A stretch of 24,998 nt of DNA from Apostichopus californicus (lineage: Eukaryota; Echinodermata; Holothuroidea; Aspidochirotida; Stichopodidae): positions 1 to 24,998 of the forward strand of contig JAIPMN010003270.1 of the NCBI GenBank assembly GCA_020650975.1, read 5' to 3'. Below the pieces are notes generated by a model, which worked only from the letters and a program-made list of their open reading frames with translations, had not been told where the DNA came from and did no database searches. Shown piece by piece: positions 10,366-20,071 of this stretch (position 1 is its first letter; each line of letters starts with the position of its first letter). The position numbers and the translations under genes are program-made.

Positions 10366-10436
10366 ATGTTGATCGTGATGGAACAGCAGCTGTGTTGATG
10401 CTTAGAAACCGCATAGAAGAAGAGCTAGCTGCACTG
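10366..10436 (+). CDS. Candidate internal exon, short acidic/amphipathic helix
   Basis: A pyrimidine-biased stretch with a branch-point-like TCTAAT (10333-10350) leads to GGCAG|, and the segment ends CTG|GTAATT. Only one frame is open: it starts with two bases completing a codon, encodes VDRDGTAAVLML followed by RNRIEEELAAL, and ends in phase 0. The second half would form an amphipathic helix. It is phase-compatible with the internal donor at 60 of the first exon but not with the stronger one at 118. No family was recognised, and short open segments with splice-like ends also arise by chance. Confidence 0.3.
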
Positions 10437-12484
10437 GTAATTAATGAAACATTTTAGACCATTGAACTACAGACTAAGAGACTATCCATGAGTTTGGCAA
10501 TTAAAAGATGTCTGAGCCTAGACTCCTGCTGAAATCAATCGCAGAGTTTGTAACCCATCAAGAGAGATGTCATCGTGGCGAAGACTAGAAACTCTTCAAG
10601 TACTTTAAGCTTTAAAAGCAGCTGGTCGGTGTTACTACTGTACCTTGCATTTAACTTTAATACTCAAAATCCCATTGGGCTCATCAGATCTGCAGCCTAC
10701 CAGAGTGCAGTCAACTCTACTAACTTTATTAATTTGGTCCAAATATATGTACAATAAGAGCTGGTTTACTATCCTCAACATCTAATTATAATGACTTTTA
10801 GCCTCAACAGAAATAATGGCATAATACCTCTGCCCCCCCCCCCACACACCTCTCTTCCATTTTTATTGCAAAAACCTAATAATTTCCACCTCCATGTTTT
10901 GCATAAGTTTCATTTTTATGGATTTTTCCCGACAGTAATCATAAGTAAAATTCAAAACCTCATTCTAATAATGTCCATGTCAAAAGTCCAACAATATGAA
11001 AGTCTTAAGTACTATGAAACTGAGTCACTATATATAGCTGGTTGTAAAATGAGTGTTCGCATTCAATTGTTACATTACTGCTTGAAATGAAAGATCTACA
11101 TAACAACTCTACATGCATTGTCATTGTCTGCTAGCTTCAAGTCTATACTCGTGTGGAATCAGTTGCATTCTTTGCCTTCTCTTCAGATACCCTAGATAAC
11201 TTATCATTGTTGTAATGTTAACTGCAGTACTTTTTCATGGAAGATTGATTTTTTGGGGGGGAGTTCTTCCATACATAGTGTAATGCCAGTTCATGCATCT
11301 CCATATATGTAGTCATAATTACTCATGCTATTGTGACTGTCTTATCAAAATCAATATGAATTTTTAAATTTCCTCCCATAATGCAGTGTTAATTGATCCA
11401 ATTTCACATTTACCTTGTGCTGTAGGATTAGTATAAAAAAATATTTAAAAAAAGAGAAAAATGTAATAGCAAAAAGTATTGATTTGCAGTTTAATTTTAC
11501 AGTGTCTTTGGGTGGTATGAGTTAATGTAGTGTTACGAGAGAAGCAGTTTTCCATTTTTTTAGCTTTCTTTATGTTTGAAAACAAAAAGGAAAGTTAAAT
11601 AATGCACCGCAGTTTTGTAAGACGTAGCGCCAAAGAAGAAGTACAATAAGAATGTGACATTTGGTATCAGTACAATAGATGAGGGAGACTAATCACGTAT
11701 GAGAAGCAATTTAGTCAGTATCTATTACAAAGACAGCCCTAGTTTGACAAACTGGCCCTATACGGAGATTCTGACCATTTCTTGATAATATTGTAGAAGA
11801 GATTCAAAGAGTTTAAATTTGCACTTTGGTTGTGATGTTAGCTTTGCTTAATTATGCCAAAAATGAGGAAATTTCTTTGTTTCCTGTGCATGATAGTGAT
11901 CAAATATATACATTATTATATATTATCTAGATACATTATATAATTATATCTTATACATGATGTTTTACATTATATATTGTGTAGCCTAATTAGATAGCAT
12001 AGTGATGCTGGATAGACCCTGCACAAGTATGAACCAGGGTTGTCAGTCTTTCTGTGATGCAACCAAATCCACGGCCAAATTGGGTGATGGAACATCGTAT
12101 ATTCAATTTGCTGTTATTTGTTGACATTTGACCCTGTATTTATGGGTAGGAATCCAAAGAAGATACAAACTGTCTGGTTAATTTAGCAGGGTGAATCTGC
12201 TTATTGTTGGTTATATAGTAATTATGTTATTTTCAGTGATGAATAACATATCTTCTCCTTCCCTCAAAACACCTTAGAAGTAGTAAAATCTTGCTCCATT
12301 TGGGAGATGACCTATTTTTAAGTTTTGTCCATCCACTGTCATTTTGTAAATTTGTGATGTCCGAGTTCCACTGTCAGGATATAATACATTTTACTTCTCT
12401 CAGTTTCTCTCTTCATATTTTCAAGGTATAATATTAACATTGTTGAAACTGTAACTAACAATATTAGGTCATGTGAGCCAGGTA
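10437..12484. other. No gene seen; low-complexity tracts
   Basis: Contains a C11 tract at 10833-10843, a G-run near 11254 and an AT-only palindromic stretch at about 11905-11985. A 99-codon plus-strand open frame at 10791-11090 runs through the C-tract and has no motif or splice support. Confidence 0.45.
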
Positions 12485-13049
12485 TACAACTTAAACCTGT
12501 TTCAAATTCGCCACTTTACTTGCTTTTATGATGTATAAATACTGTGAAATATTTGCCACCTAATAGCCTTGGTATCATTGGAGTTTGACCTGCCAATGAG
12601 TCATTCGCCAAAATGTTGAGCATACTGTTTTATATTCATCAGAGCTAACCTTCTTCTTGCCTATGGCGAGTTGGCATAGTATATTTCGTGACCTGGTAAT
12701 GACCTAGACTGACTTTTTTGTAATTTTAAAACATTGTCCATGAACACACATGTGTCTCCATTACCATATCATATGAAGAAAAACCTTTAATGTACATATA
12801 GTACATGCTTGCTACCATTTGATTTTGTTTCCTCTTCACATATTTGCCATACGATACTAAAAAATTGACTTTTTGACTGTTTTTTTCTTTTATCTACGTC
12901 AGAATGTAGTTGTGTTTTTCATGCATCCAGAGAATTCTGGCTGGAAAAAAGAAATGCATGTTTTGTTGCAACTCATTTAAAGTGACAGAATATATATATG
13001 GGCAACTATCTCTCTATATCATATGTACAGTGTACTGAATACAACTGTG

Positions 13050-13528
13050 TGGGAAGGTTACATCTCTATGTTCCGACGTCTCTATGTTCCGACGTCTCTA
13101 TGTTCCGACAATACGAATAATTTTTGGACTTAGCTTTTTTTTTACCAACATATTTTGGGACCCAATTTTTTCAGACCCAACTTGTTTTTGACGAACAATT
13201 TTTCGGACCAAATTTTTTTCGGACCCAAATTTTTTTGGACCAACAATTTTTCGGACCAAATTTTTACTGACCAAAAATTTTTTAGACCAACATTTTTGTT
13301 ACCAACATGTTTTCGGACCAAAATTTGTTCGGACCAAAATTTGGGTCCAAAAAAATTAAGTCCCCCAAAAAAAATTTGGTCCGAAAAAATCAACAATTGG
13401 GGTCACAATTCTAGTTTTCTTGGTTACAAAAAAATTTTTGGATAAAAAAAATTGCTCCGAATGTTTTCTTTTTGTTGGAACATAGAGACGTCGGAACATA
13501 GAGACGTCGGAATATAGGGATGTCACCG
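13050..13528. mobile_element. Foldback transposon with modular inverted repeats
   Basis: Terminal inverted repeats at about 13056-13109 and 13477-13527 are each built from three tandem 16-bp units (TCTCTATGTTCCGACG). The interior (13140-13460) is a degenerate array of GGACCAAA/TTTTT modules that are themselves partly self-complementary. The paralogous site in copy 1 (around 6867-6874, CAACTGTGAAATAGG) is empty, so the insertion borders are defined, with TGTG at both sides (13046-13049 and 13529-13532). The overlapping open frames on both strands at 13142-13445 are by-products of the module repeat. The layout resembles the sea urchin TU foldback elements, which have outer domains of short tandem repeats; this is an analogy, not a sequence match. 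Confidence 0.88.
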
Positions 13529-14484
13529 TGTGAAATAGGTTGTTGAAATGTCAGCTATTATTTATGTGTAGTTACATGTACACATACAATACTAGAAGTT
13601 GGTTCTAAACATAGCACAATGCCACAATGGTGTCATTCAATTCTGTTGATCAGGTTTGTTTTGACAGTAATATGAAGAACACTGAAGGAATAAATGTTAG
13701 TTGTGCTGCAGCAAACTAGCTGGAAGTGGGCTATCCATTGGTAAAGATAAAATCATGTGTGGAAGCCTATGGTTACTGATAACAAATAATATGGATCATA
13801 TAGATGACACATATATCACAATATTGGTCAATAGAAATTCTGAATTCAATCATAACCACCCCATCAAGTTGTTTGTTCAGGCAGTAGTTTGAAGAGTTAT
13901 GAACGTTGGGCCTGAATTCTTAATTACTGCATCATTAGCTACTTACTTTAGTGCAATAACCCATCAAGATTACATAATCACAATCAATGTTGGTTTCTTT
14001 GATTTGCCGGTCTATATTCTCCCGGTAGCCGCCTGCTTGGTATTGATGTATTATAGTTTGTCATGTTTTAAGTTGCCATTATAGAAGCCCTCCGTTTGAC
14101 ATTTCAAACCAGTTTCATCTTTAGGTGGATAGTGCGTGTGGGATCAACTTAAGCTAAGAACTTTTGAAATCACATGGAGTCTACTAGGATTAACAGTTAA
14201 TTTACATTGGTGCATTTACAGTACTAGGTGAGTTGAATCATCTGTTGTTATTATATTAAGGCTGGGTAATATTAGGCAGATGTACAGTAAAGGATCTGTC
14301 AATAAATTGATGTATTTAAGTAAGCATGTATATGAAGGCTCAGAAGAATGTATCCACCACTAGCTAACAACACAAACCTCTGATGTAACTCATACTTCAT
14401 ACAAATACCTTTAATACTAGTTACATGTTGATGTAAGTGTAACATTCACATACTAAGTGGGAAGGGAAGGGGGAAGGCAGAATT

Positions 14485-15305
14485 GAGTCAGTACTCTGGT
14501 GATGAATAAGTCACTCTTTTAACGTTAACGTTGAGAATTAAGGTGTAGTCCTAATATTAAGATGTGTGGATTAAATTTAAACCTTTGAAATGATCTTTAC
14601 TGTGAACATTAGAATATTGCTGTGCATAACAAATGTCTTTGGTGACCTTGGGTATATATCATGTCCTCTCTCTTATTGCCAGTATTATGTGACATAAATT
14701 GCTTATTGTCCCAAGTTTTATTAGTTGTTATCGTATAAAAGATCAAGGTAGAAGAAGGCCTTTTAATAAGGAAAACTGCTTCAAAGGTGACTTATCCTAT
14801 GGCATGTAATAATCTTGTTAATTAGAAATTTAATGTGGGAGTTGTATGTTATAATTAGGCATTGATTATGTAATGCACTATGCAAGGTTTGTCTTTAACC
14901 TTACAAACCGCTTCTATGCCCCCCTCCTAAATGACTGTACTTAATCATATGGAGCTGAACCATGATGCCATGTAATTATAATGACCATTTCATATCTAAT
15001 TTGATTTTTCAAATTTCCAAAGAGTGATGGTTAACCTGGCTGACATGAACATCTTCATCTTCATCTAGTGAGAACTTTCTGATAAATCCGATAAGTCTGA
15101 TGAATCATTATATTGAAGCTTCTTTCATATCTAGAGTAGAAATTGAACCAGGTATAAGTTAGCAACCATGCAGTGCAACTGGGATTTCTTCACCATGTTC
15201 ATAGGAATGTTAGTTGAGGGATGGTGGTAGGTATGAGACAACATTTTAATACGTGCTACTTAGGGAATCTGTTTGGCCAGACTATTAATGTCTGGTGGAG
15301 AGCTT
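14485..15305. other. About 820 bp present only in duplication copy 2
   Basis: Copy 1 joins GCAGAATT directly to AACCAAGACTG at about 7885, whereas copy 2 separates the two sides by this segment. No terminal repeats, tail or target-site duplication are visible, so a deletion in copy 1 at a short AATT/TTAA junction is at least as likely as an insertion here. No gene seen. Confidence 0.8.
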
Positions 15306-15534
15306 AACCAAGACTAAATGACACATTTCCTGAGAGACAGGATACAATTATCATCTAAGTCTTCAAATGATAGCATTTGATCTCGTCATACTCCAGCCAT
15401 GGTTCAGCTAATTCTGTTTTCATGTGATGGTAAAAGTCATACCAACTGATAGCTTCAACTTTGACATTGAGGGTTGGATGGCAACTTAGCATATCCATAT
15501 TTTGTTCTGGATGAGTGTAATAGGAAATGAAAAG

Positions 15535-15934
15535 AGGATGATGGGAATGTTGGAATTAAGATGAGACATGCTGGTTGTTGTTAGAATCTGACCCCTGACC
15601 TAGATCATGTGTATAAGCAGGACCTGCAGAACAGAGGATGATGGGAATGTTGGAATTAAGATGAGACATGCTGGTTGTTGTTAGAATCTGACCCCTGACC
15701 TAGACCATGTGTATAAAAAGGACCTGCAGAACAGAGGATGATGGGAATGTTGGAATTAAGATGAGACATGCTGGTTGTTGTTAGAATTTGACCCCTGACC
15801 TAGATCATGTGTATAAGCAGGACCTGCAGAACAGAGGATGATGGGAATGTTGGAATTAAGATGAGACATGCTGGTTGTTGTTAGAATCTGACCCCTGACC
15901 TAGATCATGTGTTTAATAAGGACCTGCAGAACAG
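15535..15934. repeat. 100-bp tandem repeat, 4 units, each with a DR1 motif
   Basis: Units start at 15535, 15635, 15735 and 15835 and are nearly identical. Each carries TGACCCCTGACCT (15589, 15689, 15789 and 15889, each 13 bases), a consensus-like DR1 on the minus strand. DR1 sites are bound by RXR heterodimers, HNF4 and COUP-TF in animals. Binding here is inferred only. Confidence 0.95.
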
Positions 15935-16582
15935 TTTAATGAGGATCCCTGGCAGCAGCCTGGCTTTGCTGACAGGCCGAGGTCTTTAACTCCACCAGTT
16001 TTACTATTCTGGGTATTATCTTTCTAGTTTCCCTAATTCTGAACCCAGTCAATTGTGCTGCATGCACTTCCAAGCTCCAGGTGGTGCTCTATACTTAAGT
16101 TACTGCTAAATTGATGATATGATTGACCCCCAGAGTGAGTGGCATGTTTATTGTGATATTGAACTCAAAGATGGAGCCAGTAGTTGTAAAAGTGGTTATC
16201 AAGCTATGGATGACTAAAACTCCTCTTAATATATTATCATGTTGCTGTGATTACCTGTGGGCTCTTATAATCACATGGTAAATTACATGTTGATATTTTA
16301 GATGTATTTTCACACAACTTCAAGATATGAATTCTGCAGTAATGTATACATAGCAAACCACATTTTTCACACTCTCACATGATTCTACATGTTTAGTAGG
16401 ATTTAGTATTCTATCACATGTGAAAGCATGAGTAATACCAATGAGCAATGTAGAAATACTGAATAAACACTGCTTATCTGTTATTTGCACACTCCAGAAT
16501 AAACACACAGTGCTCTAAATTCAAAATATGTTTCACATAGATCGATGTGCAACATTTTAGTTACAAGGAAGTGACCTCTTAC

Positions 16583-16701
16583 AGTCGAAAGCTGCCTAAT
16601 GTCCTGTACAATGTTGTCAATTTCTCTTACTCGTTCCTTCAATAATGCAACCATGCAGGGACAGTCACAGATTTTCCACTGGTTACCTTCTCTCCCTATC
16701 T
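16583..16701 (-). CDS. Candidate internal exon, Cys-rich then amphipathic helix
   Basis: On the minus strand the segment starts after GTGTTAG| and ends at TCGACT|GTAAGAGG, a good donor. Two bases plus 39 codons are open. The product contains WKICDCPCM followed by LLKERVREIDNIVQDIRQL, a heptad-like pattern suggesting a coiled coil beside a cysteine cluster, as seen near the N-termini of secreted olfactomedin-like or thrombospondin-like proteins. The resemblance is to the pattern only. The polypyrimidine tract before the acceptor is weak. If real, the exon lies opposite the plus-strand candidates, and no neighbouring minus-strand exon in a fitting phase was found downstream. Confidence 0.35.
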
Positions 16702-16954
16702 CTAACACAATGTTGAATCATCTAATTGGGTTAACACATCAAGGGTAACAGACTGTGAGGGAACTGTTTGGAAAGAACAGAAAGAGAGAATTTTCCTGTG
16801 TATGGTAAATGATGATAGTAACTTTAATAGAACTAATTGTGTTTTAACAGCTTTTAACTTTATATTGGCCATTATTGCTGTGGGCAGCTATTATTCATTG
16901 CTTCGAATTGATTCTGTAGGGCTTCTGATGGGGGAAAGAAATGGGGTGTGGGAT

Positions 16955-16965
16955 GGGGGGGGGGG
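16955..16965 (+). repeat. G11 homopolymer in a G-rich tract
   Basis: A run of eleven G follows several shorter G-runs from 16928, and the whole tract could form a quadruplex. Confidence 0.85.
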
Positions 16966-17096
16966 AAGGATGTGGACCTCATCAGGCATTTCATCTTATG
17001 CATTGTTTCAAATTCATCAGTCATTACAAGTCTGATACATTTGGTTCATATATAAACAAAAATGTTAGTACAACTTTTTTTATTTTTTTTTTATAG

Positions 17097-17151
17097 ATGT
17101 GAAGAAATTGTTTCAAATTTCACAGATGGGGGTTCGGCATTTTCATATTGA
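17097..17151 (+). CDS. Candidate terminal exon (strong acceptor)
   Basis: A T-rich tract at 17075-17094 ends in TATAG|, a strong acceptor. In the frame that continues the donor at 118 (phase 2), the exon encodes CEEIVSNFTDGGSAFSY and stops at 17149-17151. In a second frame, fitting the alternative donor at 60, it stays open to 17290. Possible polyadenylation signals AATAAA lie at 17648 and 17711. The phase match to the first exon has a one-in-three chance of being accidental, and the family is not recognised. Confidence 0.25.
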
Positions 17152-17519
17152 ACTTAAAAACTGTGTCAATACGACAGCTGCCTGGCCTTTCATTTATTAC
17201 ATTAAGCAATATCACAGGTGCAAGCAGACAAACTGGAATCCAAATCAATTTATGACCTATTTTGAAATGGATAAAGTCTATTCTGATTGATCTCTGTTAC
17301 TTGTTCAATGTCACCTCGCTTCGGTAGATCCTCTCGTCTGTTCTCCACCGTAGTAGTACTCTCCGACAGTCTTCTCTATTCGTATTGGAGTTTAATCATC
17401 TGAGAGAGTCTGTAGCAACAGCCTAAACAGCTTGGCAACTTCACACCTCCATGCAACAGTGCTAGTATATATTGGAGTTTTTTTCTTCTTTTTTTTCTTT
17501 CTTTTTTTGTTGTTGTCAG

Positions 17520-17670
17520 AGTCCACATATTTCAGATCTTAATATAACTGAGACCGAATAAGATCATCGCCACCTCCGGTTGGTTAATTTAAAGGCTTGC
17601 ACTATGCCATGCGTCCTTTGTTGGGTGAACTGTTTCTTTTGTCAGGGAATAAAAAAATTATTCATACATA
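17520..17670 (+). CDS. Candidate terminal exon with AATAAA in its 3' UTR
   Basis: A long pyrimidine tract (17475-17517, mostly T and C) ends in TTGTCAG|, the best acceptor-like site in the window. Only the phase-0 frame gives a peptide of any length, SPHISDLNITETE, with stop TAA at 17559-17561. AATAAA follows at 17648-17653. Phase 0 is compatible with the candidate exon ending at 10436. The coding part is only 13 residues, so support rests mainly on the splice and polyadenylation signals, and the pyrimidine tract could simply be low-complexity DNA. Confidence 0.3.
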
Positions 17671-17962
17671 TCAATGGACTGGTGGTTTATGTTAAGACAT
17701 AAAGTGCTCGAATAAAACTTGAAAACAATTTAAATAGATAGAAACAGCTGGCTACCACCGGTTTGAAAAGTACCAAATTCTTCGAGAGCAGTTTCTGAGA
17801 TGATTTCATAGAAATTATTTCCAGATAGATTCAAAACTCAGCCAGTTTAGTTATCAGTCATGTAAATATTTGTACGTATCTGTTGACTAAATTGTGCATA
17901 ATTTACAAGTAATCCAGCATAATTCTTGGAATGAAAGTCGGTTATGAATTGCCGAGAGGTTT

Positions 17963-17993
17963 GGGGGAGGGGTGGGAGAAGTGTGGTGGTGGG
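17963..17993 (+). other. G-rich tract, quadruplex-capable
   Basis: GGGGGAGGGGTGGG followed after 14 bases by GGG gives four G-runs within about 31 bases. Confidence 0.6.
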
Positions 17994-18026
17994 ATAGCAG
18001 AGAGAGGAAATATCTAAGTTTGGCTT

Positions 18027-18139
18027 GAACTACCATCTATAGTTTGAATGAATTGTGTTGAACATTCTAAGTTCATGTATTTGAGCTACCAGCTATAGCT
18101 TGAAATGAATTGTGTTGAACATTATAAGTTCATGTATTT
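18027..18139. repeat. 56-bp tandem duplication
   Basis: Two units start GAACTACCATCTATAG (18027) and GAGCTACCAGCTATAG (18083), both ending AAGTTCATGTATTT, with about 90 percent identity. It lies in what would be the 3' UTR of the minus-strand exon at 18175-18334. Confidence 0.9.
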
Positions 18140-18174
18140 TACTTGATTTCTGAAACATGCATCTGATCTTTGTA

Positions 18175-18334
18175 TTATTCCATGGAACTGTGAGAATCAT
18201 AGAGAGCAGTATTTGATTTTGATGTCAGCTGGTGTCTGCTCATCAGGTCTTCCAGGGTAATACTAGTTGAGTTCAGAGCACCAGCTCTTGGTGTGAAGGC
18301 ACTAGCGTCTAATGACCTTGACTGTCCCCGTGAT
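18175..18334 (-). CDS. Candidate terminal exon of a minus-strand gene
   Basis: On the minus strand, TTTTGGCTGTCTGTACTTAG| forms a convincing acceptor. The exon then has one base completing a codon plus 52 codons and a TAA (18177-18175). The peptide is hydrophilic and rich in Ser, Thr, Arg and Leu, with segments such as SRGQSRSLDASAFTPRAG, ITLEDLMSRHQL and NTALYDSHSSME, a composition typical of a cytoplasmic C-terminal tail and unlike AT-rich chance frames. No hydrophobic run or known domain is visible, and no polyadenylation signal was found close downstream. The upstream exon should end in phase 2 above 18400; I could not identify it. Confidence 0.45.
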
Positions 18335-19720
18335 CTAAGTACAGACAGCCAAAATGATGGATGAAAAATGATAAACATCACATCTCAAGCCATATTTGGT
18401 GAAAACATCCCTGCAGGCAATTTTTCTGAATTACTGAAAGTTCAACGTGCGATGAGCTTCCCATCTGGAAAGAACTAGGTACATGAGTTTGTACCCTGCA
18501 GTTTTGTCTGGATTAAGTCACTGACTGCTTCCTCTGTTAATGGCGTTGCTATATTTGGACTGTATGGTGGTATCATGTTAAGTTTTCAAGGTAGGCAAAT
18601 ACAGTGGGAATTAACCCTGACAACCTTGCAGTATAGGCCAGCTTATACGTACCATAGAAAGATTATAGTTTTCTGCCAGTGCTTAAAAAGGCACAAGGTT
18701 TATGTACATGCTACTTTCCCACCTCAAGTTCAAATATCACACACAGGCATATTATCACGGTAATGAAAAGGCGGCGAGGAGGAATTACCCAGGTTGAAGC
18801 AACTGTCGAGTTTTTACAAGGCATTGACTAGCCCTGAGGGAGAATCTGTTCCAAGTCTCAGTAGTTATTCACTCTCTTATTAGAAACAAGACCGATCTCT
18901 ATCAAAGGAGTTTGACCTGCCTATCTGTAAGTCTACAAGCTGCCACATGGGACAGCCAATTTATACACAGAGTATAAATCTTTGCCAAGTTCAACACCTT
19001 GTATCTGTGTGTGTAGCCAGATATGAGCTTTGTGATATATGACAAAGTCGGCAAATAGATTGTCATTTCAGTCTGGGGGCGATTCAAAATCTAGAGTATA
19101 CATAAAGCTGTTGCTGTTGCTGCTGCCTTGGACAACCATATCCCAAGTTGCTTGTTTTTGGGGAAGAAATATGAATGGACGTGTGTGGTTGGCATGTTAA
19201 TGGGAGCAGCTTGTAGATTAAATTGTGTTATTATTTATGCTGTAACAAAGAGCTTGGCAGTTTAAGTGAGGTAAGGGTAGCTATGTTGCTGGTGTAGTGT
19301 GTTACTGGTATAGCTGCTGAGATGTGTTATGGAGTCCCAAGGTTTTATTGTTTTCTAGCAAGCGTCATGACTCTCTACATGTTAAATACGGTAAAGATAT
19401 GTACAGTAAAGATGTATGCTATACACAGTAAAGATATTCATTGGAAGTGTAGATAATTCACCAAAAGTTGGAATCATTGCACTAAACCAAGCAATATGCT
19501 TATAGAGTTTTGGTTGGTTCTACATCATTGATATTTAGACTTAACAAGGTAGTACCTATATACATGTTGACATTAGCCAATATACATCATCAGACTTTCA
19601 TACCATTTATTGTAAGTTGGGCAGAAAGTGTATATTAGAAGGAAATCAGTTTCCTTGGTGTATAGCTGTATCATATAAACACTGGCTAGCCACAATGCTA
19701 TAATCAATTTCAAATATATA
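18335..19720. other. No firm gene; one coding-like segment
   Basis: At 18773-18884 a plus-strand frame reads GGEEELPRLKQLSSFYKAL followed by TSPEGESVPSLSSYSLSY and a stop, with balanced codon use and several CpGs. It lacks a convincing acceptor and may be a remnant of a mobile element. A 61-codon minus-strand frame at 18902-19087 has no motif. A short (GCTGTT/GCTGCT) run lies near 19107-19127. Confidence 0.35.
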
Positions 19721-19721
19721 T

Positions 19722-19731
19722 AGGTATATAC

Positions 19732-19772
<41 letters not shown>

Positions 19773-19795
19773 TATATATATATATATATATATCT
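19722..19795. repeat. (TA)n microsatellite
   Basis: An almost pure TA repeat interrupted by AAATAAA. It generates a meaningless Tyr-Ile open frame on the minus strand. Confidence 0.95.
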
Positions 19796-19906
19796 ATAAC
19801 AAAGATTCAGTTGTTCACTTCCTGCTGCAAAAGTGCTCAATACATAGTAGTGCAAGAACATAACATAGTATACCTATAAATGGTCTGTGTTGTTACAGTT
19901 CATTTT

Positions 19907-20071
19907 ATTTAGATCTAATACGTTAAAGGTTAATTCATTGTATTTAGATCTAATTGGTCAATTCATTATATTTAGATCTAATGGGTCAATTTGTTATATT
20001 TAGATCTAATTGGTCAATTCGTTATATTTGATCTAATTGGTCGATTCGTTATATTTAGATTCTAAGTGGTT
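19907..20071. repeat. 28-bp tandem repeat, about 6 units
   Basis: Units of about 28 bp start ATTTAGATCTAATTGGTCAA; the first is about 35 bp and the last truncated. Each full unit carries a BglII-type AGATCT except the decayed last two. It is AT-rich and non-coding. Confidence 0.93.

Larger units (their letters stand above)
12485..16321. repeat. Segmental duplication, copy 2 (expanded)
   Basis: Collinear with 6308-8713 in the same orientation and about 1.4 kb longer. The extra length is explained by a foldback transposon (13050-13528), about 820 bp at 14485-15305 with no counterpart in copy 1, and two additional units of the 100-bp repeat. In the shared open stretch, 27 bp present in copy 1 (about 7279-7305) are missing here without shifting frame, and the same in-frame TGA is retained. 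This is either an ancient segmental duplication or two copies of an unrecognised long interspersed element. Confidence 0.95.

Noticed and set aside
10791..11090. 99-codon plus-strand frame including a Pro run
   Set aside because: The Pro run comes from a C11 homopolymer and the remainder is AT-rich with no motif.
13142..13445. Open frames of 84 and 96 codons with FSDQIF/GPKFF-like repeats
   Set aside because: They arise from translating the GGACCAAA/TTTTT modules of the foldback element on either strand; no independent coding evidence.
16481..16708. Resemblance of a minus-strand frame to the C-terminal helix of bacterial MerR regulators
   Set aside because: Only a short cysteine-plus-heptad pattern matches, there is no DNA-binding domain, and a donor-like GTAAGA interrupts the frame; a generic amphipathic helix explains it.
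19646..19861. 71-codon minus-strand frame with a long Tyr-Ile run
   Set aside because: Translation of a (TA)n microsatellite.
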